A DNA stretch of 7,940 nucleotides from contig DAOVXR010000067.1 in assembly GCA_030636065.1 (NCBI GenBank), positions 1-7,940 on the forward strand. Direction: 5' to 3'. This DNA is from Sedimentisphaerales bacterium. GTDB lineage: Bacteria > Planctomycetota > Phycisphaerae > Sedimentisphaerales > SM23-30. The notes beneath the pieces were generated by a model. That model did no database searches and had not been told where the DNA came from. It was given only the letters and a program-made list of their open reading frames with translations. Positions 1 through 6,367 of the stretch are shown here, one piece after another (positions within the stretch are counted from its first letter, which is position 1; every line of letters begins with the position of its first letter). The position numbers were made by a program, and so were the translations under genes.

Positions 1-627
1 GACATAGTGCATATCCTTGCCGATCCCCAGTCCGGCGGAATTGTCATGGTCGTTATTGAAGATGGTACGGACATTGGTAATAAAATCGGCGTCGTCGGCA
101 ACCTGCACGACAACGTCGAAATAGACCCTCGCCTGCTTGTGGAAATGCCACAAAAGAATAGCATAAATCTCATGCTTTGAGCCAAGGTCAACTGTAACAT
201 GCTGCTTGAATGGGCCTAATTCCACATAACTGCCGTCGGCGGCCGCCTTATCGGCGTCTGTTATAAATTCGATTTCGCCGATAATCGGCTCCTCGTCCGA
301 ACTGGCCACAGGTTTGCCGGCCGAGACATTCACGCAGCCCTTCGGGGCCATATAAGGAGGACGCGCCTTGCCTAACGGTTTCTCCAGATTGGGCACCTGG
401 ATATTCTGCGGCGTCCCTTCGAACATCGGCTTGGGCAGCACAAACGGCAGAGCCACCAACTCATTGGATACTTTTTTAGCTTCAACCTTGGTAACTTCTT
501 TGCCGCCGTTTTCCTTTGTTTCGGGGCCGTCGGTCGTACCCTCTTCTTTTTTGCAGGAGGAAACAACTAAACACAGGGCCAACAGAATCAGCACACTAAC
601 TTTCAGACTTACATTAACTTTTTTCAT
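1..627 (-). CDS. Lipoprotein with discoidin-like (F5/8 type C) domain, 3' end cut by window edge
   Basis: Open frame of 209 codons from an ATG at 627 to the left edge with no stop, so the C-terminus is missing. The N-terminus is a lipoprotein signal: basic MKK, hydrophobic core, then lipobox VSSC with the lipidated cysteine at residue 25. A charged linker (residues 26-55, rich in K, E, T and G) follows, then a proline-rich stretch with LPKPMFEGTP near 64-73. From about residue 98 the pattern fits a galactose-binding/discoidin fold: VNVSAGKPVASSD, a TDADKAAADGSYVELGP segment, VTVDLGSKHEIYAILLWH (about 144-160), then FDVVVQVADD and FNNDHDNSAG. Such domains usually bind carbohydrate or surface polymers; I recognise this pattern from planctomycete proteins of unknown role. 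The lipid anchor places it on the periplasmic or outer face. A purine-rich AGAGGA (639-644) lies 11 bases before the ATG, and a strong promoter lies 60-90 bases upstream. The ligand is unknown. Confidence 0.85.
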   Translation of the reverse strand, partial: MKKVNVSLKVSVLILLALCLVVSSCKKEEGTTDGPETKENGGKEVTKVEAKKVSNELVALPFVLPKPMFEGTPQNIQVPNLEKPLGKARPPYMAPKGCVNVSAGKPVASSDEEPIIGEIEFITDADKAAADGSYVELGPFKQHVTVDLGSKHEIYAILLWHFHKQARVYFDVVVQVADDADFITNVRTIFNNDHDNSAGLGIGKDMHYV

Positions 628-687
628 CTTTTGTTTTATCCTCTTAAAAAACCATAAAATACCTGATTCACACATTAACAAAACAGT

Positions 688-716
688 ATGCTACAAAGGT
701 TACGTTCCTTTGTCAA
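688..716 (-). promoter_or_regulatory. Sigma-70-like promoter of the discoidin lipoprotein gene
   Basis: On the minus strand a perfect -35 hexamer TTGACA (716-711) is followed by exactly 17 bases and then a -10-like TAGCAT (693-688), which matches TATAAT at four of six positions including TA at the start and T at the end. Transcription would begin near 681, giving a leader of about 55 bases before the ATG at 627. It is the best promoter match I see in any intergenic gap here. It makes the lipoprotein gene a separate transcription unit from the permease upstream. Confidence 0.65.
693..713. promoter_or_regulatory. Candidate operator: 21-bp palindrome inside the promoter spacer
   Basis: Perfect 7-base inverted repeat ACAAAGG-N7-CCTTTGT. 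It fills the spacer between -35 and -10 and overlaps the end of each hexamer. A dyad here would let a dimeric repressor, or a spacer-distorting MerR-type activator, control the promoter. No regulator gene lies in the window, so the binding protein is unknown. The dyad and its position are visible directly; the operator role is inferred. Confidence 0.5.
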
Positions 717-720
717 GCCT

Positions 721-739
721 GTTTATGTAAAGCATAAAC
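721..739. promoter_or_regulatory. Second dyad just upstream of the -35 box
   Basis: Perfect 7-base inverted repeat GTTTATG-N5-CATAAAC, starting five bases upstream of the -35 hexamer of the lipoprotein promoter. Its centre lies about 49 bases before the expected transcription start, a common place for an activator site. As RNA it would form an AT-rich hairpin with no T-tract, so a terminator is unlikely. Confidence 0.35.
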
Positions 740-749
740 TTAAGTCTTT

Positions 750-774
750 GTAGGATGGGCTTCAGCCCATGCTG
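750..774 (-). repeat. Interspersed palindromic repeat, copy 1
   Basis: A 25-base unit built round the palindrome ATGGGCTTCAGCCCAT (755-770: 7-base arms, 2-base loop). It begins six bases past the permease stop codon. Copy 2 at 2915-2939, in the same orientation, matches at 23 of 25 positions. Placement just after stop codons and the small hairpin resemble REP-type elements. No T-run follows on either strand, so it is not a canonical intrinsic terminator, though it could protect mRNA 3' ends. Confidence 0.7.
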
Positions 775-780
775 CCCGGC

Positions 781-2160
781 TTAAGCATCGTCAGCCGCCA
801 TAGACAACACCTTCGACTCAAGCCCGGCTTTGGCCAGGACGAAATATAGAACGGCACCGACGATAAAGGCCACCAGCGGAGCGGCCGGGACGTCAGCAAG
901 GCCCACAAGTGGAGCCATCCCCACAACAAAGCCAACTGCCCAGGAAATCCAGCCCGCCATGTTGAACCCGGCCCGCGGACCGGCCCATTTTTTGCCGGAA
1001 AGGAAGTAATCAACCATCATCGCACCACAAATTGGGCCAAAGGAAGCACCAATAACGGTAAAGACCCCCATTACGTCCCCAGCCCAGCCCGTAACAGCAA
1101 GAAGAATACTCACAGCGGTACCAATTCCAACTGAGATGAATGGATTCACTTTAGGAAGAGTCGTTTTGAAACAGTTCGCCGCGATGAACGACGAGAAGCA
1201 GGCGGGCGGGAAAGCGGCCAAAGCTAACAGCAATGCCATAGTCTTACCAGTTCCCTCCGATCCCATTACCATACCCATAAAACCCGGGTCCGCCGTATTA
1301 AGGGCATACTTGCCGCCGGCGCCAAAGGCACCTGCCGCAATGAGCAGTGCCGCCCCCCCCGCCACTATAGTGGCCAAGGCAATGCCGACCAGACCACCCA
1401 TCTGGACGTTTTTCCCGTCTTTATTGTTCATACCGAAATCGACGCCCGCTGCCCCAGCCGTAGCAAAAAATCCCACAACGTAAGTAATGCACAAGGCGAT
1501 CACTCCGAAAACACTCAGGCCGACAGCACCACTACCTTCCGCGGTACCAGCCGCTACAAGTTTCTGAGCATCAAATTCGCCGATACCACCCAGTGTTTTG
1601 CTTAACATTATGGCCAAAATGATCAGGGGAATCAGAGGCAAAAAGGTCGCGATCTTGGCCACGTATTGAATACCCTTGAGCCCAACGAAGGCCGCCAAGG
1701 CCGCCCAAAGAACAGCGATAGCTTTCTGTGCTACCGGACTACCACCGAACAAAGGGGCAAGGGCCAGTGAAACGAAATAGGCATTAACACCCAGCCAGCC
1801 GAATTGCAATATCCCCATAATAAAACCGGGCATTAAAAAACCACCCTGGACACCGTAAGTCGAAGTACCAACAATATACAGTGGCAGACCGGTTTTCATG
1901 CCCAGAAGGCCCGGAATCAGATAGAACAGGAAATGACAAAGCAGAGCGGAAAATATAAGCCCTGCAAAAGCGACGCCCAGCCCCTGGCTGAGAACGCCAC
2001 CGGGTTCGCCGGAGCCGCCGCTGGCCATTGTGTTCCAAAACACAAACCATAACATTATCCCGGCATACGTCGGCGCCGTATTTTTGTACCAGGGCGCCCG
2101 ATTCTCCATCGGGTTCGGCTTGGCCATACTCACATAATCCGGCAGTGCTCCATTACTCAT
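781..2160 (-). CDS. NCS1-family (purine-cytosine permease-like) transporter
   Basis: A 459-residue, strongly hydrophobic protein with about 12 predicted membrane segments, the usual size and topology for NCS1 (CodB-like) permeases. Features that fit: an N-terminal soluble NRAPWYKNTAPTYAG segment (20-34) before helix 1, a glycine-rich break SGGSGEPGG (47-55), FGWLGVNAYF (120-129), GAAGVDFGMNNKDGKNVQMGG (from about 236), and GASFGPICGAMMVDYFLSG (371-389) with the Asp-Tyr that ends a late helix in NCS1 proteins. Family members move nucleobases, hydantoins, allantoin or thiamin-like compounds with H+ or Na+. The substrate here cannot be assigned. The ATG at 2160 follows a good Shine-Dalgarno AGGAGAG (2167-2173) with six bases spacing. 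It starts 26 bases after the upstream membrane cytochrome gene, so the two are almost surely co-transcribed. An uninterrupted run of eight G in the coding strand (1353-1360) encodes part of an Ala-Gly-Gly-Ala stretch. Confidence 0.8.
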   Translation of the reverse strand: MSNGALPDYVSMAKPNPMENRAPWYKNTAPTYAGIMLWFVFWNTMASGGSGEPGGVLSQGLGVAFAGLIFSALLCHFLFYLIPGLLGMKTGLPLYIVGTSTYGVQGGFLMPGFIMGILQFGWLGVNAYFVSLALAPLFGGSPVAQKAIAVLWAALAAFVGLKGIQYVAKIATFLPLIPLIILAIMLSKTLGGIGEFDAQKLVAAGTAEGSGAVGLSVFGVIALCITYVVGFFATAGAAGVDFGMNNKDGKNVQMGGLVGIALATIVAGGAALLIAAGAFGAGGKYALNTADPGFMGMVMGSEGTGKTMALLLALAAFPPACFSSFIAANCFKTTLPKVNPFISVGIGTAVSILLAVTGWAGDVMGVFTVIGASFGPICGAMMVDYFLSGKKWAGPRAGFNMAGWISWAVGFVVGMAPLVGLADVPAAPLVAFIVGAVLYFVLAKAGLESKVLSMAADDA

Positions 2161-2186
2161 AACATACTCTCCTAATCAAATATATT

Positions 2187-2837
2187 TTATCGGGTGGATT
2201 GCCGTACCTGGCTCACTACCGCCAGATAACCGAACAATGCGCCGCTCATTACAAACAGCAATGTGAAATATCGATGCAGGTGATAAAGAAACTCTTGTCC
2301 TGATGTTCCAAAAATCGGGAACATACTCAGAACAATCGACAGCATTACTGGAAGAGACAACAGAATCATCAGCCAGAAAAATACCTTGCGCCAGATTACC
2401 GTGGCGCTGCTAATGGTACTGTGCTCATCGAATGTTTTCCAACTGAAACGCATTTGCAGATGGTCCCAGTCCTTTCGGTCGAAGCGATTCCGCTGGGCCG
2501 TTACCAACACAAGCGCCACGAGAGACACAGACAACACCGGCGACGCCGTCGCGTGCAGCATCAGCGAATACCCCGACAGAGGTTCACCCGTGAACACTGC
2601 CGGATAAAAACCGGTTACCGCCAAAACCACAAAGCAAAGAAACGTCGCCAGATAAATCAGCATCACGATAATCTGTCCGAAACTTTTTTGCATAATGGTT
2701 TGTACGAGGCTTTTTTGCGTCGGCACCCGTTTCCCGCCGCCTGACTTCACCGTAATGATGTCCCGCATGGACTTTTGATGTAACGCGATTACCGTTAGAA
2801 CCAACATAAAACCGATTACTAAGCATATTAGGTACAT
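2187..2837 (-). CDS. Five-helix integral membrane protein, probable b-type cytochrome partner of the multihaem cytochrome
   Basis: A 216-residue protein with about five membrane segments (near residues 2-20, 54-79, 91-113, 151-175 and 189-209). Likely haem-iron ligands sit at helix ends: His95 in SLMLHATASP at the start of helix 3, and His186/His188 in LYHLHRYFTLLF entering helix 5. This pattern resembles membrane cytochrome b/b561-type subunits that exchange electrons with quinone. Only two or three well-placed histidines are present, so one haem b is more likely than two. The soluble loop 114-150 carries DRKDWDHLQMRFSW. It lies behind the multihaem cytochrome c gene and 26 bases ahead of the permease. 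The ATG at 2837 is preceded by GAGAAG (2843-2848) with five bases spacing. Family assignment is by hydropathy, histidine placement and context, so it could be another membrane family. Confidence 0.65.
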   Translation of the reverse strand: MYLICLVIGFMLVLTVIALHQKSMRDIITVKSGGGKRVPTQKSLVQTIMQKSFGQIIVMLIYLATFLCFVVLAVTGFYPAVFTGEPLSGYSLMLHATASPVLSVSLVALVLVTAQRNRFDRKDWDHLQMRFSWKTFDEHSTISSATVIWRKVFFWLMILLSLPVMLSIVLSMFPIFGTSGQEFLYHLHRYFTLLFVMSGALFGYLAVVSQVRQSTR

Positions 2838-2853
2838 AATGTCTTCTCATTAG

Positions 2854-2873
2854 CCCCGTGGTTCATCGCGGGG
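2854..2873. repeat. GC-rich hairpin upstream of the membrane cytochrome gene
   Basis: CCCCGTG-N6-CGCGGGG. On the plus strand all seven positions pair if one U-G wobble is allowed. On the minus strand, the one transcribed here, the same position is an A-C mismatch inside an otherwise 6-of-7 stem. It sits five bases before the GAGAAG ribosome-binding site. It may stabilise or process the intercistronic mRNA, or be a single copy of another dispersed repeat. Confidence 0.45.
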
Positions 2874-2914
2874 TCCGAAATAAATAAAGTGTTAATAACA
2901 ACCGTAATAGTTAC

Positions 2915-2939
2915 GTAGGATGGACTTTAGCCCATGCTG
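2915..2939 (-). repeat. Interspersed palindromic repeat, copy 2
   Basis: Second copy of the 25-base unit at 750-774, in the same orientation, beginning 19 bases past the stop codon of the multihaem cytochrome. It differs at two positions. Core palindrome ATGGACTTTAGCCCAT (2920-2935). On the minus-strand RNA the changed stem position becomes a G-U pair, so the seven-pair stem survives there, whereas the plus-strand version has an A-C mismatch. No T-tract follows. Confidence 0.7.
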
Positions 2940-2958
2940 ATTAACCTTTGGGACGATA

Positions 2959-4905
2959 TCAATTGTCCCCGGCAGTGAATTTCGCCAGTTTGCCCAATCC
3001 CTTCAGCCCGAAAAGCAGCAAGAACCCGGCCAGTATCATACTGGCTATCAGCACTGTCGTCTTCATCCACGGCCGAAAGATAAATGACATATTGAACGCC
3101 CATATATAATTACCATCGACCCCGGCCTGCATATCGACCATTTCTTCCACACGGCCATGTTCCGCCGCCACCGGCGAATCGACCGTTACCTTCCCGAAGA
3201 AGAACGGCGCCTTGGTATTATGGCAATGATCGCACCCTGCCGCCCCGTCAATTCCTAATGATTGCGATGCCGGTCGGACATCGTGAGCGAACGACCATAC
3301 ATAAGGCCGAGCGGTGGAGTGGTCTTCTTCGATCAGCGAACCGGCGTCATTTAGTTTGTGCAATTTGCCGCCACTGATATAGACAGGGGCACCATCGCCT
3401 TTATTTGCCGCCGCCAATTTTTTCAGAACATCAGCGATATTTTCGGTCGTATATTCAGGCCAATTGCCCGCTCTCAACCGCTTAATATTTTCTTTGATAC
3501 CCGGCAATACTTTAGCCGCCACTTTTTTAACTACATCCGGCAGAACAGGCGTAACCTTACCTTCTTCCAACCGTCCCCAGAAGGCTGGCCAGAGCAGTTT
3601 ATGCGGAGCGATTTTCCCATCGTGCTGTTTTGCTTCTGTGAACACCGGATACAAAATATGGGGAAGCGCCTCATCTGATTTGTTCACACCTATTGTCCCA
3701 AGCCCATGAGCACGGGACGTCTTCGCATGATGAACTTTTTCACCCGGCCACGGCCCTGAATGACAGGCAGTACAAGTAAGCTTTTCAAAATGCACGGTTG
3801 GAATACCTTTGTGTGTCGGCATTGGCGCACCGAGCCGCCCGGCCGTAGGATGATCGGAACCTTCCTCGCCGAGATGGCAGCCTTTGCATGTCAGGGTGGC
3901 AATCGAAACATCATTCTGCCCCAACGGTTCCCCTTCGTACCCGCGGTTAATCGCGTGATTCATACCATTGCGATGACAATCGACACAGGTCAGACCCGCC
4001 TTTAAGTGGATATCCTCATCGGCTTTCCAATGATCCGCGCCATGACTCATATCGACGGTGGAATGACAGAAATAACAACGCTCTGCCGAAACCTTTTTTT
4101 TGATATCGATAAAGACTTCATTCTTGGCCGAGAAGCAATTTTTATCATACGAAACCGAGGGTGGTATCTTTTTGGGGTCGTCCGGCACCTCGCCTAAGAA
4201 AGGGTCCCACATATCCGACATATCTTTCGCCGCCCCTTTGACAGACGCGAACCCACAGGTAGCCGAGGCCGCCCAGCGGAAATTGTCCTTTTTGATCTGG
4301 AGGTCGTAATCCGCCTGATTATGCGATGGGTCCCCATCGTGGCAGGCCATGCAGTTAATTTCCAGGTTCCCGGTAACTAATTCCCGCATAATCTCGTTAG
4401 GCGCGGCATCATCGTCGGGGGCCTCTGCCACCCCCCCTCCGGGTAGATGACGGCCGAACTGCCGGATAAACTGGCTTTTCGTCATCCCTATTTCTTTGGG
4501 ACTGAACGCGCCCGGCCACGGCCGATACGACAGTGGAAGTTGCGTCGCGGTAAGCAGATCGATTAGTATCCACGGCTCTCCGGGCAAACCGGCATCGACA
4601 CACGGATCGGCCGCGTTGAAATGCCAACCCTGGCTTATGGCCTCATAATCATGACATTCGCCGCAGGTCTGTCGCGGCGAAAAGGGCATTAACGGCTTAT
4701 CGTCCGGAGCGATAACACTGCTTTCTTCGCCTTCTTCGGCTTCCGCCCGCAGGTTGATTACATGCACCGGCCGAGATCGATTACCATCGCCAATGTCACC
4801 AATTTTCGGCTCTTTGTCATTATCCGCACCGGACAACACCGGCACACACACAAACAGCACCGCCGAAACAAAAAGAAACACATTCTTAATTTTTAATTTA
4901 TCCAT
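2959..4905 (-). CDS. Membrane-anchored heptahaem c-type cytochrome
   Basis: A 648-residue secreted cytochrome numbered from the ATG at 4905. Residues 1-27 form a Sec signal peptide (KLKIKN, hydrophobic core, LSGA). Seven CxxCH haem-binding motifs follow: CGECH (81), CMACH (185), CYFCH (277), CVDCH (307), CKGCH (340), CTACH (378) and CDHCH (558). Many other histidines (for example QGWHF near 95, MSHGADHW near 288, THKGIPTVHF near 365, SFAHDVRP near 541) could be distal ligands. Between haems 6 and 7 lies a haem-free region with HKLLWPAFWG (435-444). Residues 616-636 form one C-terminal membrane helix, with the basic KGLGKLAK on the cytoplasmic side, so the haem domain is periplasmic. It resembles multihaem cytochromes of the cytochrome c554/octahaem reductase type in style, but no catalytic motif is diagnostic. 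It starts 37 bases after the oxidoreductase gene and is followed by a putative membrane cytochrome b. A role in electron transfer is firm; donor and acceptor are unknown. Confidence 0.88.
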   Translation of the reverse strand: MDKLKIKNVFLFVSAVLFVCVPVLSGADNDKEPKIGDIGDGNRSRPVHVINLRAEAEEGEESSVIAPDDKPLMPFSPRQTCGECHDYEAISQGWHFNAADPCVDAGLPGEPWILIDLLTATQLPLSYRPWPGAFSPKEIGMTKSQFIRQFGRHLPGGGVAEAPDDDAAPNEIMRELVTGNLEINCMACHDGDPSHNQADYDLQIKKDNFRWAASATCGFASVKGAAKDMSDMWDPFLGEVPDDPKKIPPSVSYDKNCFSAKNEVFIDIKKKVSAERCYFCHSTVDMSHGADHWKADEDIHLKAGLTCVDCHRNGMNHAINRGYEGEPLGQNDVSIATLTCKGCHLGEEGSDHPTAGRLGAPMPTHKGIPTVHFEKLTCTACHSGPWPGEKVHHAKTSRAHGLGTIGVNKSDEALPHILYPVFTEAKQHDGKIAPHKLLWPAFWGRLEEGKVTPVLPDVVKKVAAKVLPGIKENIKRLRAGNWPEYTTENIADVLKKLAAANKGDGAPVYISGGKLHKLNDAGSLIEEDHSTARPYVWSFAHDVRPASQSLGIDGAAGCDHCHNTKAPFFFGKVTVDSPVAAEHGRVEEMVDMQAGVDGNYIWAFNMSFIFRPWMKTTVLIASMILAGFLLLFGLKGLGKLAKFTAGDN

Positions 4906-4918
4906 CAATTTATATAGC

Positions 4919-4924
4919 TCACCT
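4919..4924 (-). promoter_or_regulatory. Ribosome-binding site of the heptahaem cytochrome gene (start ambiguous)
   Basis: AGGTGA on the minus strand, preceded by AA. It lies 13 bases before the ATG at 4905 and 10 bases before an in-frame TTG at 4908. Spacing slightly favours TTG, while codon preference favours ATG. The choice changes only one residue at the start of the signal peptide. Confidence 0.45.
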
Positions 4925-4942
4925 TTACATCACAACTCATAA

Positions 4943-6283
4943 TCAGACCTTGAAATCTTCAGGCTTGAAATTAAGCGTACGACGGGCTTCCACCGCCTCG
5001 TTCACTTTCAATACGGAAACCGCTGACTCGTATCCGTCTTCCGCCGTACAGTTGAGCTTCGCCTTGCCGCGAACAGCCGCGAAGAAATTCTCGAGATGCG
5101 GTTGATGGTATTTTTTCTTACCCATACTGACGGGAAGTTCATAAGCCGGCGGCGCCGGTGTCTCGCGTGAGTCAAGCAGGGTATCCTCATCGGCTTTGGG
5201 CTTTTCTTCTTTTTTGGGTTCATTTATGATGCCCATCTTTACCCATTTGTCCCATTCAGGCGCTGACGGTTCTCGATATATACTACCCCGGCTGGAGGAC
5301 TCGGAAATCTGCAGTGTGCCCTTATCGCCCATAAACGTCTCGAAATATCCCTGGCTGCTGTTGGTGGTTATGGTCTGATAGAACGCTCTGACCATACCCT
5401 TTTTTGTTTCATATTCGAATATCGCCATAACCGTATCATACCACTCATGGGTCTTTTTTTCGTAGTAATCGGTACCACCGCTGGCCGTTACCGATTTGGG
5501 ATGAGCGTCAAGGAACCAGTTATAGATATCAATCTGGTGAGAGCCTAAATCGACAATCGGGCCGCCCCCAAGCCCCTTATACCAGCGCCAGTTACGGAAC
5601 TGGAGCATATTCTTGAAACCATATTTTTCGAGTTTTGTCTGGTTCATTACGTATTTTTTCGGCCAGCCCAGGTCCGGCTTAGCCGCACGATTCCATTGGC
5701 CGTTCACAGTCGTGATTCGGCCCAACAACTGAGATTCATTGATCAGTTTTTCATAGCAGTGAATGTAACGCGGATTGCTGCGCCGCTGATGACCTATTTG
5801 CAGTAGCTTGCCCGTCTCTTTCGCCGCCTTCACCATTGCCCGGGCGCCTGTGAGTGTATTGGACATCTCTTTTTCGCAATAGACATGCAGCCCCTTTTTC
5901 AGGCATGCGACCGTATGCGGGGAATGGCAGAAATCCGGCGTGGCGATAATCACCGCGTCGAGGTCCTTTTCCTTTTGCAGCATCTCCTCGTAGTCCTCGT
6001 AGGCATTATTTATGTGTTTGTAGGCCTTCAACGTACGCGAGACACGCCGTTGGTTATAGGCCCATATATCGCAGACAGCTACAAAACGTACATTCGGATC
6101 CTGCATTGCCAGACAGGCGTCCATCAGTACCTGACCCTGCGCTCCGCAGCCTAATATCGCCACGTTGATCGTATCTTTATTTTTACCGCCCGCCTGGGCC
6201 ATAACCTGCGGTGATAAAACCATACCTGCTCCCGCCGCAGCGGTGGAAAACAGAAAATTACGACGATCAATTCCTTTATTCAT
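4943..6283 (-). CDS. Tat-exported Gfo/Idh/MocA-family oxidoreductase
   Basis: A 446-residue NAD(P)-dependent dehydrogenase-type protein. The N-terminus is a twin-arginine signal (DRRNFLF at 6-12, alanine/glycine-rich core, VMAQA near 27-31), so export is folded and probably with cofactor bound. The Rossmann fold follows: VAILGCGAQG (41-50) and an acidic Asp72 after strand 2. The usual EKP motif reads Glu137-Lys138-Glu139 (CEKEM); the lysine is kept but proline is replaced by glutamate. The C-terminal domain has GGGPIVDLGSHQIDIYNWF (239-257), which contains the family's DxGxHxxD catalytic arrangement with Asp245, His249 and Asp252. Planctomycetes carry many exported members acting on sugars, inositols or their keto forms; the substrate cannot be told from sequence. 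A charged low-complexity insert (EPKKEEKPKADED, about 355-367) precedes the last helices. The ATG at 6283 has AGGAG (6291-6295) seven bases upstream. The close downstream cytochrome gene suggests one operon. Confidence 0.9.
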   Translation of the reverse strand: MNKGIDRRNFLFSTAAAGAGMVLSPQVMAQAGGKNKDTINVAILGCGAQGQVLMDACLAMQDPNVRFVAVCDIWAYNQRRVSRTLKAYKHINNAYEDYEEMLQKEKDLDAVIIATPDFCHSPHTVACLKKGLHVYCEKEMSNTLTGARAMVKAAKETGKLLQIGHQRRSNPRYIHCYEKLINESQLLGRITTVNGQWNRAAKPDLGWPKKYVMNQTKLEKYGFKNMLQFRNWRWYKGLGGGPIVDLGSHQIDIYNWFLDAHPKSVTASGGTDYYEKKTHEWYDTVMAIFEYETKKGMVRAFYQTITTNSSQGYFETFMGDKGTLQISESSSRGSIYREPSAPEWDKWVKMGIINEPKKEEKPKADEDTLLDSRETPAPPAYELPVSMGKKKYHQPHLENFFAAVRGKAKLNCTAEDGYESAVSVLKVNEAVEARRTLNFKPEDFKV

Positions 6284-6367
6284 TTCAAATCTCCTATCTC
6301 AAAAATGTACCTTATATCTCTCGCATATACACAAAACCCCCGGCAAAGACCGGCAGTTTAGCCAGCC

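Noticed and set aside
368..730. Plus-strand open frame of 120 codons
   Set aside because: It lies mostly antisense to the discoidin lipoprotein, which has a clear lipobox and domain pattern, and runs through the promoter region; it has no recognisable protein features.
755..770. Intrinsic terminator after the permease
   Set aside because: The hairpin is short and no T-run follows on the minus strand, where CCTACAAAG comes next.
1136..1483. Plus-strand open frame antisense to the permease
   Set aside because: Its proline/alanine-rich product is the typical shadow of a glycine/alanine-rich membrane protein on the other strand.
4409..4627. Minus-strand 72-codon open frame inside the cytochrome gene
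   Set aside because: Overlaps the real frame completely, is arginine-rich and has no features; a shifted-frame shadow.
6335..6356. Closely spaced CCGG-containing motifs upstream of the oxidoreductase
   Set aside because: Only a four-base self-complementary stem with no extension; too short to call a terminator or operator.
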